This document shows, one piece after another, positions 1-8,398 of a stretch of 64,000 nt of DNA (positions are counted from its first letter, which is position 1; each line of letters opens with the position of its first letter). Position numbers and translations under genes: made by a program. The stretch is from Aquibium microcysteis (GTDB lineage Bacteria; Pseudomonadota; Alphaproteobacteria; Rhizobiales; Rhizobiaceae). The stretch spans positions 4,950,001 to 5,014,000 of the forward strand of contig NZ_CP061080.1 of the NCBI RefSeq assembly GCF_014495845.1. The letters run 5' to 3'. Below the pieces are notes generated by a model. It had not been told where the DNA came from. It was given only the letters and a program-made list of their open reading frames with translations, and searched no databases.

Positions 1-140
1 CGGCCGGCGACAATCTGTCTTCCGCGACCGCCAGGGCGGATGTCGCCCTGTACGAAGCAAAACGCGCCGGGCGCAACCGCATCGTGCTGCGCCCGGCCGA
101 GGCGCTTCATCACGGCGACGGAACGGCGAAGGTCGCCTGA
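1..140 (+). CDS. C-terminal end of a GGDEF-domain protein (partial)
   Basis: Only the last 45 or so codons lie in the window (frame starting at base 3, stop TGA at 138-140). The readable tail contains RADVALYEAKRAGRNRIVL, the signature of the final helix and strand of a GGDEF (diguanylate cyclase) domain, followed by a short hydrophilic tail. The active-site GG(D/E)EF lies upstream of the window, so catalytic competence cannot be judged. It converges on rmuC with only 9 bases between stop codons. Confidence 0.8.
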   Translation, partial: AGDNLSSATARADVALYEAKRAGRNRIVLRPAEALHHGDGTAKVA

Positions 141-149
141 TCCTCGGCG

Positions 150-1391
150 TCAGTCGTCTCCGTCGACCACCCGAAGCCGCAGCGAACCGGTCCGCGACGC
201 CACCTCGGCCGGGGCGGTCGCCGCATCGGCCGGATGGTCGCCACCGAATTCCAGCGCCTCGATCTTCTGGCTGCGCTTCGTCACCTTCTCCGTCGACGTC
301 AGGATCTGCTCGACGTCGCGCTGGGTCATCGCGAAATGGCCCTGCAGCTTGCGCACCCGCTCGTCGAGGCGGCCCACGTCCTCCATCAGGCGGATCACCT
401 CGCCCTGGATCAGGTGCGCCTGCTCGCGCATCCGTGCGTCCTTCAGCACCGCCTGGATCACCTGGATCGACAGCATCAGCAGCGAGGGCGAAACGATGAC
501 GATCCGGGCACGATGGGCGCGCTGCACCAGTGCCTCGTACTTCTCGTGAATATCGGCGAAGATCGATTCCGACGGCACGAACATGAAGGCCGTCTCCTGC
601 GTCTCGCCGCTGATCAGGTACTTCTCGGCGATCGCCTTGATGTGGACCTCGATGTCGCGGCGAAAGGCCTGGGCTGCCGCCTTCTGCCCCTCGACCCCGT
701 CGCCTTCTGCCGCGGCGCGGATCGCGTTCCAGGCCTCCAGCGGAAACTTGGCGTCGATCACCAGCGCCGGCGCGCCGTTCGGCATCCGCACCAGGCAGTC
801 GGGCCGGTTGCCGTTCGACAGCGTCGCCTGGAACTCGTAACCGCCGTGCGGCAGCCCGTCGGCGACGATCGCCTCCATCCGCGACTGTCCGAAGGCCCCC
901 CGTGTCTGCTTGTTCGACAGGATATGCTGCAGCTGCACCACCTGGCCGGCCAGCGTCTGGATATTGCCTTGCGCGGTGTCGATGACGGCGAGCCGCTCCT
1001 GCAGCTTCGCCAGACTCTCATGCGTCGATCTCGTCTGCTCGGTCATGGTCTGGCCGAGCCGCCCGGTCATCGTGTCGAGCCGCTCCGAGATCGCCCTGTT
1101 CAGCTCGTTCTGCCGCGAGCCGAACACCTCCGCGATGGTCGCCATGCGCCCCTGCATTTCCGACTGCACCCGCGTCAGTTCCGCCAGTCTTGCCTGCGCC
1201 TCCCGCGCCGCCTGCGCGGCGTCTTCGGCCGCTTGCGCCCGCAAGCGCGCCATCCGCCGCAACCCGAGCGCCAGCCACGCGAACATCAGCACCACCAGCG
1301 CTGCGGTACCGGCCAGCGCGTGTCCAGGCGTCACGGTCGTGGCGCCGATCTGGCCGAGCGGGGCCGAGAGAAAGGTGGGAAAATCCGTCAT
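150..1391 (-). CDS. rmuC: DNA recombination protein RmuC
   Basis: RmuC-family protein of 413 residues, thought to limit inversions at short inverted repeats; members carry a nuclease-like fold. In order: a hydrophobic anchor at about 24-45, a long Ala/Glu/Arg/Gln-rich coiled coil at about 45-170, then the RmuC domain at about 185-385, with FPLEAWNAI, IKAIAEKYLISGETQETAFMF and a helix with LIQGEVIRLMEDVGRLDERV. The length fits the family. It is divergent from def with about 100 bases between the starts. Rhizobial genomes commonly place rmuC beside def-fmt, which supports the call. Confidence 0.93.
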   Translation of the reverse strand: MTDFPTFLSAPLGQIGATTVTPGHALAGTAALVVLMFAWLALGLRRMARLRAQAAEDAAQAAREAQARLAELTRVQSEMQGRMATIAEVFGSRQNELNRAISERLDTMTGRLGQTMTEQTRSTHESLAKLQERLAVIDTAQGNIQTLAGQVVQLQHILSNKQTRGAFGQSRMEAIVADGLPHGGYEFQATLSNGNRPDCLVRMPNGAPALVIDAKFPLEAWNAIRAAAEGDGVEGQKAAAQAFRRDIEVHIKAIAEKYLISGETQETAFMFVPSESIFADIHEKYEALVQRAHRARIVIVSPSLLMLSIQVIQAVLKDARMREQAHLIQGEVIRLMEDVGRLDERVRKLQGHFAMTQRDVEQILTSTEKVTKRSQKIEALEFGGDHPADAATAPAEVASRTGSLRLRVVDGDD

Positions 1392-1493
1392 CGTCGAGCC
1401 CTATGCGATTCGTGGGTCGACCATAAGATCAAAACATGAACGGAAACCGCACGCGCGGTTGACGCTCTCGCGACCAGCGATTACCTGAAGGCC

Positions 1494-2021
1494 ATGCCGA
1501 TCAAGCCTCTCGTCATCCTGCCCGACCCGATCCTGCGCGAGGTCTCCCGTCCCGTCGAACGGGTGGACGGCGACGTCGCCCGTCTGGCCGACGACATGCT
1601 GGAGACGATGTATGACGCGCCCGGCATCGGTCTGGCTGCGATCCAGGTCGGCGTGCCGCTGCGCATGCTCGTGGTCGACCTGTCCAAGGAAGGCGAGGAG
1701 CGCGACCCGCACGTCGTGATCAATCCGCAGATCCTGTCCTCTTCGGATGCCCGCAACGTCCACGAAGAAGGGTGCCTGTCGATCCCCGACTACTATGCCG
1801 AGGTCGAGCGGCCGGCCACGATCCGCCTGCGCTATCTCGACCGGCAAGGCGCCGAGCGGGAGATGGAAGCGGACGGCCTGATGGCGACCTGCCTGCAGCA
1901 CGAGATCGACCACCTGAACGGCATTCTCTTTATCGACCACATCTCGCGCCTGAAGCGCGACATGGTGGTGCGCAAGTTCAAGAAGCTGGCGAGGGACAAG
2001 GCGGGCCCCCTGGTGGGGTGA
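1494..2021 (+). CDS. def: Peptide deformylase
   Basis: Removes the N-formyl group from nascent proteins in the cytoplasm. All three metal/active-site motifs are intact: GIGLAA at 44-49, EGCLS at 92-96 (metal ligand Cys94) and HEIDH at 136-140 (two His ligands and the catalytic Glu). At 175 residues it is standard length. A TTGACG hexamer at 1459-1464 lies 17 bases before TACCTG, a possible weak promoter right in front of the ATG. fmt, its usual partner, follows at 2971 but is separated here by a PaiB-like gene and two vapC relics. Confidence 0.96.
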   Translation: MPIKPLVILPDPILREVSRPVERVDGDVARLADDMLETMYDAPGIGLAAIQVGVPLRMLVVDLSKEGEERDPHVVINPQILSSSDARNVHEEGCLSIPDYYAEVERPATIRLRYLDRQGAEREMEADGLMATCLQHEIDHLNGILFIDHISRLKRDMVVRKFKKLARDKAGPLVG

Positions 2022-2146
2022 TAGCGCGATCCGCCATGATCGCCGCCATCTGTCGCGTCCACGACGCGACGCTCGCCACCCGCAACGTGCGGGATTTCGA
2101 AGGAATCGACCTCGCGCTGGTAAATCCCTTCGAAGCGGGCGGGTAA
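2018..2146 (+). pseudogene. Relic C-terminus of a VapC-type PIN toxin
   Basis: After the def stop a frame opening with GTG at 2018 (overlapping def as GTGA) runs 42 codons. It reads AMIAAICRVHDATLATRNV then RDFEGIDLALVNPFEAGG, closely matching the last third of VapC PIN-domain ribonucleases (usual pattern DALIAA...LATRNVRDFEG...LVNPW). The N-terminal two thirds, with the first PIN acidic residues, is missing, and the Asp expected before the IAA helix is Ser. No antitoxin is adjacent. I read it as a decayed toxin-antitoxin locus left between def and the next gene; translation of the stub is possible but unlikely to give an active enzyme. Confidence 0.72.
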
Positions 2147-2177
2147 AGCCGCACCCAGAGCCTATCCGGAACCCGAC

Positions 2178-2801
2178 ATGTACATCCCCCCGCATTTCCA
2201 GGAGATCGATCCCCACGAGATCCGGGCCGTCATCGAGACGGCACCGCTGGCCTGCGTCGTCGCGCAGACGACGGAGGGGCTTGTCGCCAATCACATCCCG
2301 ATGCTGTCCGCTCCCGACGGCACGCTGATCGGGCACGTGGCGCTCGCCAACGACATGCACCGGCTGGTCGCCGACGGGCAGGAGGTGCTGGCGATCTTCC
2401 GCGCTGCCGACGCCTACGTTTCGCCGAACTTCTATCCGTCGAAGCCGGAACATCACCGCCACGTCCCCACCTGGAACTATCAGGTCGTCCACGTCTACGG
2501 CACCATCGCCTTCCGGCACGACGAGCAGGCCAAGCGCGCGGTGGTCGGGCTTCTGACGCGGACCCATGAGCGGCGGCTGAACGGGGCAGGCGCCTGGCGG
2601 ATGGCCGACGCGCCGGCGGACTACATGACGCAGATGCTCGGCAGCATCGTCGCGTTCCGAATCGAGGTGACGCGGGTGCTCGCCAAGTCGAAGCTCAGCC
2701 AGAACCGCGAGGAGCGCGATTATTCCGGCGCCGTCGCGGGCATCAGGGCGTCGGGCCACGAGGACGTTGCCTCGGCCATGGAGCGGAGGCTGCGGAAATA
2801 G
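2178..2801 (+). CDS. PaiB family FMN-binding protein
   Basis: 207 residues matching the PaiB (FMN-binding split-barrel, 'negative transcriptional regulator') family: N-terminal MYIPPHFQEIDPHEI, the central PNFYPSKPEHHRHVPTWNY stretch typical of PaiB, and a C-terminal basic tail. Family members resemble pyridoxamine-phosphate-oxidase-like flavoproteins; in Bacillus PaiB affects protease and sporulation genes, but the role in alphaproteobacteria is unknown. It sits between def and fmt on the same strand, flanked on each side by a vapC relic, so it may have entered this housekeeping cluster with them (inference). Confidence 0.85.
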   Translation: MYIPPHFQEIDPHEIRAVIETAPLACVVAQTTEGLVANHIPMLSAPDGTLIGHVALANDMHRLVADGQEVLAIFRAADAYVSPNFYPSKPEHHRHVPTWNYQVVHVYGTIAFRHDEQAKRAVVGLLTRTHERRLNGAGAWRMADAPADYMTQMLGSIVAFRIEVTRVLAKSKLSQNREERDYSGAVAGIRASGHEDVASAMERRLRK

Positions 2802-2841
2802 CTCGCGCATGCGGGAAAGCGTCCTTGGCCCGTCGTGTCGG

Positions 2842-2910
2842 CATGGCAGCGGTCGCTTTCGCAATGCCAGGTGACTTGACCTCGCCGTCGTAAACCCGTT
2901 TGAAGCGGGG
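2842..2910 (+). pseudogene. Second, more decayed VapC-like tail
   Basis: Bases 2878-2910 read [11 protein letters not shown], nearly the same peptide as the ending of the relic at 2018-2146 (DLALVNPFEAG), with recognisably similar DNA. Just upstream, in another frame, MAAVAFAM resembles the VapC helix before the ending; a deletion and frame change would separate the two. An in-frame TGA precedes the tail, so nothing functional is encoded. It lies 60 bases upstream of fmt. Confidence 0.5.
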
Positions 2911-2970
2911 CATGAGCGTCCGACAGGCGCTCGGCCTTCGAGCCGCTCGCCACAGCTCCGGACCGCCGTC

Positions 2971-3906
2971 ATGCCGCTTCGCATCGTCTTCATGGGCACG
3001 CCCGACTTCTCCGTCGCCACGCTGCGGACCATCGTCCAGGCCGGGCACGAGGTCGTGGCCGTCTATACGCAGCCGCCGCGCGCCGCCGGCCGCCGCGGAC
3101 TGGAACTGACGAAGTCGCCCGTCCACGTCGAGGCCGAACGGCTCGGACTGGAGGTCCGCACCCCGAAGAGCCTGAAGGGAGAGCCCGAGCAGGAGGCGTT
3201 CAGCGCCCTGCGGGCGGACGTCGCCGTGGTCGTTGCCTACGGCCTCCTTCTTCCGCGCCCCATCCTGGAGGCGCCGCGCCTCGGCTGCTTCAACGGCCAC
3301 GCTTCCGCGCTGCCGCGCTGGCGGGGCGCGGCTCCCATCCAGCGCGCCATCATGGCAGGCGACGAGGCAACCGCGATGATGATCATGAAGATGGAGGAGG
3401 GCCTCGACACGGGCCCGGTTGCACTGTCCCGCATGGTACCGATCGGTGCGGACATGACAGCCGGCGACCTGCACGACCTGTTGATGGAGGAGGGCGCCGG
3501 CCTGATGGTCGAGGCTCTGGCCGCCCTCGAAGCCGGAGCGCTCGTGCTCTCACCGCAGCCCGCCGATGGCGTCACCTATGCCCGCAAGATCGACAAGTCG
3601 GAGACGCGCGTGGACTGGGGCCTTCCCGCGGCGCGCGTCGACCGCCACATCCGCGGCCTCTCTCCCTTTCCGGGCGCCTGGTGCGAGGTGAGGATCGGCG
3701 GCAAGGCCGAGCGGCTGAAGCTGCTCCGCTCCGTGCTCGCGGAAGGGACCGGCTCACCCGGTGCCATCCTCGACGACCGCCTGACGGTCGCCTGCGGCGC
3801 TGGCGCGGTACGCCTCGTCGAGGTCCAGCGTGCCGGGGGCCGGCCGCTCGCGGCGGGCGAGTTCCTCCGTGGCGCAAAGCTCGTTCCGGGAGACCACCTG
3901 ACATGA
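2971..3906 (+). CDS. fmt: Methionyl-tRNA formyltransferase
   Basis: Transfers formyl from 10-formyl-tetrahydrofolate to initiator Met-tRNA. The N-terminal Rossmann formyltransferase domain (about 1-200) has [11 protein letters not shown] at the start and [20 protein letters not shown] with catalytic Asn108 and His110, plus Asp146 in EGLDTGP. The smaller C-terminal OB-fold domain spans about 207-311. Length is normal. The stop overlaps the start of a 59-codon frame (ATGA at 3903), which in turn touches truA, suggesting a translationally coupled fmt-orf-truA unit. Confidence 0.96.
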   Translation: MPLRIVFMGTPDFSVATLRTIVQAGHEVVAVYTQPPRAAGRRGLELTKSPVHVEAERLGLEVRTPKSLKGEPEQEAFSALRADVAVVVAYGLLLPRPILEAPRLGCFNGHASALPRWRGAAPIQRAIMAGDEATAMMIMKMEEGLDTGPVALSRMVPIGADMTAGDLHDLLMEEGAGLMVEALAALEAGALVLSPQPADGVTYARKIDKSETRVDWGLPAARVDRHIRGLSPFPGAWCEVRIGGKAERLKLLRSVLAEGTGSPGAILDDRLTVACGAGAVRLVEVQRAGGRPLAAGEFLRGAKLVPGDHLT

Positions 3907-4082
3907 GCGCTTCCGTCATCCGGCCGGCCGGACAGGAACACCGCGCCGCGACCCGCGCCGTCGACGAACGCGCGGCGGGTTTCGAACGCGACAGGCAGGG
4001 CGAGGCACTGCAGGCGTTCGCCTTCGGCGACGCGCCGCGGACCGGCCGGCTCGTCTGTCCCCGCGCCTTCGCGAGCCTCTGA
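3903..4082 (+). CDS. Small hypothetical protein between fmt and truA
   Basis: 59 codons starting at an ATG that overlaps the fmt stop (ATGA) and ending with TGA that overlaps the truA start (TGATG). The product is hydrophilic, Arg/Ala-rich ([20 protein letters not shown] at the start), without signal peptide or membrane segment, and I do not recognise a family. The double stop/start overlap is the only positive evidence; it could also be a ribosome-guiding frame that merely links the two flanking genes. Confidence 0.4.
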   Translation: MSASVIRPAGQEHRAATRAVDERAAGFERDRQGEALQAFAFGDAPRTGRLVCPRAFASL

Positions 4083-4891
4083 TGCCGCGCTACCGGCTCG
4101 ACATCGAGTACGACGGCGCGGGATATGCCGGCTGGCAGCGCCAGGCCGGCCAGCATTCCGTGCAGGCGGCGATCGAGCAGGCCATCCGCGCCTTCTGCGG
4201 CGAGGATCTGACCCTGCGCGGGGCTGGCCGCACCGACGCCGGCGTCCATGCGACCGGCCAGGTCGCGCATGTCGACCTGGCGAAGGCCTGGCCTGGCGAC
4301 ACGGTACGCGATGCCGTCAATGCCCATCTGCAGCTGGCCGGCGAACGCGTGGCGATCATCCGTGCGACAGAGGTCGCCGACGCTTTCGACGCCCGTTTCT
4401 CCGCCACCGCGCGGCACTATCTCTACCGGATCGTCAACCGGCGCGCGCCGCTGGCGCTGGAGCGGGGTCATGCCTGGTGGGTGGCGAAGCGGCTCGACGC
4501 ACCGGCGATGCATGCCGCCGCGCAACTTCTGCTCGGCCGGCACGACTTCACCACCTTCCGCTCGGTCCAGTGCCAGGCGAACAGTCCGCTGCGCACGCTG
4601 GCCCGCTTCGACGTCGAGCAGGCCGGCGATGCGATCGAGATCCGCGCCTCCGCACGGTCCTTCCTGCACAATCAGGTGCGCTCCATGGTCGGCTCGCTGA
4701 AGCGGGTCGGCGAAGGCGCCTGGACACCCGCCGACATGCGCGCCGCACTCGACGCCCGCGACCGCCGCGCCTGCGGCCCCGTCGCGCCACCGGACGGATT
4801 GTATCTGGTGGGGGTGGAGTACGCGGAAGTCGCGGGCGATGGTGAGTTGGCAATGGGCAGTCGGCAGTCGGCAGTAGGCAGTCGGCAGTAG
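4082..4891 (+). CDS. truA: tRNA pseudouridine(38-40) synthase
   Basis: Isomerises U38-U40 in the anticodon arm of many tRNAs. The catalytic motif [14 protein letters not shown] is present with nucleophile Asp52, and the conserved [11 protein letters not shown] stretch lies near residue 200. The family core should end near residue 250 ([11 protein letters not shown]). Here the frame continues another 18 or so codons into a heptanucleotide tandem repeat, adding [11 protein letters not shown], and the TAG stop is itself formed by a variant repeat unit. The tail length therefore depends on the repeat and is unlikely to matter for catalysis. Confidence 0.94.
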   Translation: MPRYRLDIEYDGAGYAGWQRQAGQHSVQAAIEQAIRAFCGEDLTLRGAGRTDAGVHATGQVAHVDLAKAWPGDTVRDAVNAHLQLAGERVAIIRATEVADAFDARFSATARHYLYRIVNRRAPLALERGHAWWVAKRLDAPAMHAAAQLLLGRHDFTTFRSVQCQANSPLRTLARFDVEQAGDAIEIRASARSFLHNQVRSMVGSLKRVGEGAWTPADMRAALDARDRRACGPVAPPDGLYLVGVEYAEVAGDGELAMGSRQSAVGSRQ

Positions 4892-4925
4892 GCAGTAGGC
4901 AGTAGGGAGTAGGGAGTAGGGAGTA
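4856..4925. repeat. Heptanucleotide array, GGCAGTC/GGCAGTA (left arm)
   Basis: Ten head-to-tail 7-bp units: GGCAGTC, GGCAGTC, GGCAGTA, GGCAGTC, three GGCAGTA, then three GGGAGTA. The first five units lie inside the 3' end of truA. Because 7 is not a multiple of 3, any gain or loss of units shifts the truA reading frame; the A-ending units create the stop codon, whereas pure GGCAGTC is open in all frames. It faces a complementary array at 4985-5075. Confidence 0.95.
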
Positions 4926-4984
4926 GGGCAGACGGATAGTTCCTAACCGACTTGACACGGCGCGTCGCATCGATCCCTTTTTCC

Positions 4985-5075
4985 GACTGCCGACTGCCGA
5001 CTGCCGACTGCCGACTGCCGACTGCCGACTGCCGACTGCCGACTGCCGACTGCCGACTGCCGACTGCCGACCGCC
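4985..5075. repeat. Heptanucleotide array, GACTGCC (right arm, inverted)
   Basis: Twelve perfect GACTGCC units (4985-5068) plus one degenerate GACCGCC (5069-5075). GACTGCC is the reverse complement of GGCAGTC, so this array and the one at 4856-4925 form a long imperfect inverted repeat around a spacer of about 59 bases. The last base of the array is the last base of the stop codon of the minus-strand gene that follows. Transcripts from either side could fold into a long hairpin, a plausible bidirectional terminator for these convergent genes. Confidence 0.95.
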
Positions 5076-5665
5076 TACCCCGCCAGCCCCAGCAGATCCT
5101 GCATCCCGAACAGCACGAACAGCGACATTCCCACCATCGCGGCGAAGACCCCGGTCGCGACCGCGGCGCCCTTGCCGATGGCGATGTTGGTCAGGCGCCA
5201 GGAGAAGACCAGCGTCAGGAAGAAGAGCCCGAGCGAGACGAGCGCCGACAGGTCGGCGGCGTCCGGCATGGCGAGGCGCAGGATGCTCGGCGGCAGCATG
5301 ATCCACACCACGATCGCGGTGGCCCAGTTGGATGCCACGACGTAGGGGACGTACCGGTCGCCGATGCCCGCGCGTCTGGCGGCCAATGCCAGCGCCACGA
5401 GCGGCAGGATCCACGACGAGAGGTCGATGACGGCGAGCCGGAGGATGAGCGACAGCCGCCCCGGACCGTCCGGATCGAGAGCAGCCATCCCGTTGGCGAT
5501 CGACACCCAGCCGGCGAACAGCGCCGGCAGCGCCACCACGATGGCGAAGAACGAGGTCCAGAAACCGTCGGCCGACAGGTCGAGCATGCGCAGGCCGTCG
5601 GCGCGACCGAGCATCATGCGCCAGGCACCGGTGAGCTGCACGTGGATCTGCTCGGCGGACGGCAC
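5075..5665 (-). CDS. Conserved multi-pass membrane protein of unknown function
   Basis: 196 residues with about five hydrophobic segments (near 36-58, 75-97, 108-130, 138-158, 168-190), no signal peptide and no catalytic motif I recognise. It lies 3 bases downstream of dapE on the same strand, so the two are probably co-transcribed; a membrane protein at this position behind dapE is common in related genomes as far as I know. Its stop codon abuts the heptamer array. Function unknown. Confidence 0.75.
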   Translation of the reverse strand: MPSAEQIHVQLTGAWRMMLGRADGLRMLDLSADGFWTSFFAIVVALPALFAGWVSIANGMAALDPDGPGRLSLILRLAVIDLSSWILPLVALALAARRAGIGDRYVPYVVASNWATAIVVWIMLPPSILRLAMPDAADLSALVSLGLFFLTLVFSWRLTNIAIGKGAAVATGVFAAMVGMSLFVLFGMQDLLGLAG

Positions 5666-5668
5666 GGC

Positions 5669-6862
5669 TCAGCTCCCCGCAAACCAGTCCGCAAGAAACC
5701 GCTCGTAGATGGCCGTCAGCGTCTCCAGATCGGCAAGCGCGACGCGCTCGTCCACCATGTGCATGGTCTGGCCGACGAGGCCGAACTCCACCACGGGGCA
5801 GAAATCCTTGATGAACCGGGCGTCGGACGTGCCGCCCGAGGTCGACAGGCCTGGCCGGCGGCCGGTGACGGCTTCGATCGACGAACCCAGCGTCCCGATC
5901 AGCCGGTCGTCGCGGGTGAGGAACACGTGGCTCGGCCGCACGCCCCAGTCGATGTCGTAGGCGGCGGGCGCATCGCGACCGGGCCGCAGCCGCCGCCGTG
6001 CTACCGCCCGGTCGAGCCGGTTGTGGATCTCGGCCTGGATCGTCTCGACCGTCCAGAGGTCGTTGAAGCGCACGTTGAAGGTCAGCGTCGCGCGCGCCGG
6101 GATCACGTTGCTCGCGGGGTTGCCGACGTCGATCGACGTCACTTCGAGGTTCGTGGGCTGGAAGTCGGCGCTGCCGTCGTCGAAGGCCGGATGCATCAGG
6201 GCCTCGGCCGCCATGACGGCCCCGCGCACCGGATTGTCGGCGAGATGCGGATAGGCGACGTGGCCCTGCCGACCATGCACCGTGATCGTGCCCGAGATCG
6301 AGCCGCGGCGGCCGATCTTGATCATGTCGCCCAGCGCGTCCGGATTGGTCGGCTCGCCCACCAGCGCCGCGTCCCAGGTCTCGCCCTTGGCAGCCGCCCA
6401 GTCGAGCAGCCGCGTCGTGCCGTTGATGGCGGGTCCTTCCTCGTCGCCCGTGATCAGCAGAGAGACGGAGCCGGCCGGCGGACCGGACTTCTGAATGTGC
6501 CGCGCGACCGCCGCCACGAAGCAGGCGATGCCGCCCTTCATGTCCACTGCGCCGCGCCCGTAGAGGAAGCCGCCGGCGATCTCTGCGCCGAAAGGCTTGT
6601 GGGTCCAGGCTGCCTCGTCCCCCACCGGCACCACGTCCGTATGGCCGGCGAACATCAGATGCGGCCCGTTGCCCGAAAGCCGGGCATACAGGTTCTCGAC
6701 GTCGGGCGTGCCGGGCTCGGAGAAAACCGGCCGCTCGACCGAAAACCCCAGCGGCCGCACCATCGCCTCCAGCGCCGTCAGTGCCCCGCCTTCGGCGGGC
6801 GTCACCGACGGGCAGCGGATGAGGGCGGCGAGATTGGCGACGGGATCGGTTGGCATGCTCAT
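5669..6862 (-). CDS. dapE: Succinyl-diaminopimelate desuccinylase
   Basis: Zinc M20 peptidase-family enzyme converting N-succinyl-LL-2,6-diaminopimelate to LL-diaminopimelate in the lysine/peptidoglycan pathway. Metal and catalytic motifs: AGHTDVVP (His74), [10 protein letters not shown] (Asp107), [11 protein letters not shown] (catalytic Glu and ligand) and a late [14 protein letters not shown] place the start at the ATG at 6862 ([11 protein letters not shown], 397 residues); the frame is open further upstream but that part does not look like DapE. dapD, two steps earlier in the same pathway, is at 8399-9253. Confidence 0.96.
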   Translation of the reverse strand: MSMPTDPVANLAALIRCPSVTPAEGGALTALEAMVRPLGFSVERPVFSEPGTPDVENLYARLSGNGPHLMFAGHTDVVPVGDEAAWTHKPFGAEIAGGFLYGRGAVDMKGGIACFVAAVARHIQKSGPPAGSVSLLITGDEEGPAINGTTRLLDWAAAKGETWDAALVGEPTNPDALGDMIKIGRRGSISGTITVHGRQGHVAYPHLADNPVRGAVMAAEALMHPAFDDGSADFQPTNLEVTSIDVGNPASNVIPARATLTFNVRFNDLWTVETIQAEIHNRLDRAVARRRLRPGRDAPAAYDIDWGVRPSHVFLTRDDRLIGTLGSSIEAVTGRRPGLSTSGGTSDARFIKDFCPVVEFGLVGQTMHMVDERVALADLETLTAIYERFLADWFAGS

Positions 6863-6999
6863 GGCACGACGGTTAGTGCAAACCGCGGCACCTGTCACGA
6901 TGGCATCGAGCCGCCGCGATTCCGAAGAACGTGGCGCCGACCCTTCAGAGACCCTTAACCCGGATGGCTCATGCTCACCGGAATCGGAGGCCCGTGTCG

Positions 7000-7764
7000 A
7001 TGCCGTGCCAACGCCTGGATCTTTCCTCACGCGGCAAGCCACGCGTCTATCTGCTGACGGCCGTGGGCACGCTTTTCTGCGTCCTCGCAGCCTTCGCCAT
7101 CGACAGCTATTCCTTCGAGACGGGAACCTGGCGCTGGGGCGACGAACCGCTCAACAACGTCGTCATCCCGTTGATGCTCGCGCCGCCGCTGCTGTTCTTC
7201 CTGCTGAGCAAGCTGCGGGAACTGTCGATCGCTCACGCCGAACTGCTGAATGTCGCCTCCACTGACGCCTTGACCGCATGCCTCAACCGCCGCGCCTTCA
7301 CCGCTCTGGTGGAGGGGTACCTGGAGCGGGTCGGGCAGCAGCAGGAAAACACCGGCGGCGCCCTGCTCGTGCTCGACATCGATCACTTCAAGGCTGTGAA
7401 CGACGGCTTCGGCCATGATCTGGGCGACCGGGCCCTTCGGCTGGTCGCCGACACGATCAAGGCATCGGTGCGCGAGATCGACCTCGTCGGCCGTCTCGGC
7501 GGCGAGGAGTTCGGCGTGTTCCTTCCCGATCTCGATCCGGTCCGCGCCGGACTGGTCGCCGAACGCATCCGCGCAGCGGTTCGCGCCGCCGTCTTCGCGC
7601 CGCATGGACGGCCGCACCCGTTGTCCATCAGCGTCGGCGGCGCGACCTTCGATCGCCGCGCGACCTTCGCCGACCTCTACCGCATGGCAGACCAGCGCCT
7701 CTACGCCGCGAAGAATGCCGGCCGCGACCGCGTCGACATCATCCCCTGCGCCCTCGCAGCCTGA
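7000..7764 (+). CDS. Membrane diguanylate cyclase (GGDEF)
   Basis: 254 residues from the ATG at 7000. Two membrane helices (about 15-35 and 52-72) are followed by a complete GGDEF domain: LDIDHFK at 125-131, GGEEF active site at 167-171, an intact product-inhibition I-site RxxD (158-161) exactly five residues before it, and the closing [16 protein letters not shown]. It should make cyclic di-GMP at the inner membrane with feedback inhibition. There is no periplasmic sensor domain of note. Divergent from dapE. The frame is open upstream to 6931, but the longer N-terminus has no domain character. Confidence 0.92.
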   Translation: MPCQRLDLSSRGKPRVYLLTAVGTLFCVLAAFAIDSYSFETGTWRWGDEPLNNVVIPLMLAPPLLFFLLSKLRELSIAHAELLNVASTDALTACLNRRAFTALVEGYLERVGQQQENTGGALLVLDIDHFKAVNDGFGHDLGDRALRLVADTIKASVREIDLVGRLGGEEFGVFLPDLDPVRAGLVAERIRAAVRAAVFAPHGRPHPLSISVGGATFDRRATFADLYRMADQRLYAAKNAGRDRVDIIPCALAA

Positions 7765-7983
7765 CCGCGGCCGACGTGCCGTCGGCTGTTCACCGATGCG
7801 GTCGCAGGGCTCTTCGGCAGCCACGGCTTCACACACGTGTATTATGATCCCCGGAGGCGCAGCCTGAGCACCGGTCCGAACGGCATCGCCCACTCCAACG
7901 CTTTGCTGGTGCGCGGGATGGAACGCGTCGCGGACAGGCTCCGGACGGCGCCGCCGGTCGGCGTCCTTGGCCAGTCTCTCTGA
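7765..7983 (+). other. Open frame behind the diguanylate cyclase, possible gene remnant
   Basis: In the same frame as the cyclase, after its stop, 72 further codons are open and have protein-like composition, including LFGSHGFTHVYYDPRRRSLS and NGIAHSNALLVRGMERVADRL. No convincing start codon precedes it and I cannot assign a family. It could be the surviving end of a lost gene. The opposite strand offers nothing better. Confidence 0.3.
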
Positions 7984-7998
7984 CGCGGAGGCGCAGCC

Positions 7999-8361
7999 CT
8001 AACGTGGCGAATCCGTCTGCGACCCATACCGGTTCGGTCCCGGCGTGCCGGGTGGGATGCAGAGGAACAGGAACATCAGGATATCGCCGATCACGAAGAA
8101 GACGGCGAACCAGCCTGACCGGCCCATGTCGTGCAGGCGCTTGGCCGACAGCGCGACGTGCGCCACCAGCGTGGCGCAGATGACGACGAGCAGGACGCCG
8201 CTCCAGTAGGTCTGGGCCGCCTCGTCGGGCGCCACGAAGATCCTGTAGACGGGGAAAAGCCGCGCCATGTACAGCAGGATGCCGCCGAGCGCGTAGGACT
8301 GACGCCCCACCCGCCCGGAGTACCCGAAGAAGAACCAGCTGATCGTCCCGAGGTCCGGCAA
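7999..8361 (-). CDS. DUF805 family inner-membrane protein
   Basis: About 120 residues with the DUF805 (YhaH-like) pattern: aromatic start ISWFFFGYSGRVGRQSYALG, KRLHDMGRSGWF in the middle, and the closing PGTPGPNRYGSQ. Three to four membrane helices. No ATG is available before the conserved start; the best initiation codon is TTG at 8361, with AAAGGG about ten bases upstream. Located 37 bases downstream of dapD on the same strand. The function of the family is unknown. Confidence 0.85.
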   Translation of the reverse strand: MPDLGTISWFFFGYSGRVGRQSYALGGILLYMARLFPVYRIFVAPDEAAQTYWSGVLLVVICATLVAHVALSAKRLHDMGRSGWFAVFFVIGDILMFLFLCIPPGTPGPNRYGSQTDSPR

Positions 8362-8398
8362 TCTCTGCCCGCCCTTTCTGGTGCAGTGAGGCCGCGGC

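Noticed and set aside
4856..5075. Tandem array as a possible CRISPR
   Set aside because: Units are 7 bp and contiguous with no spacers; no cas genes are nearby.
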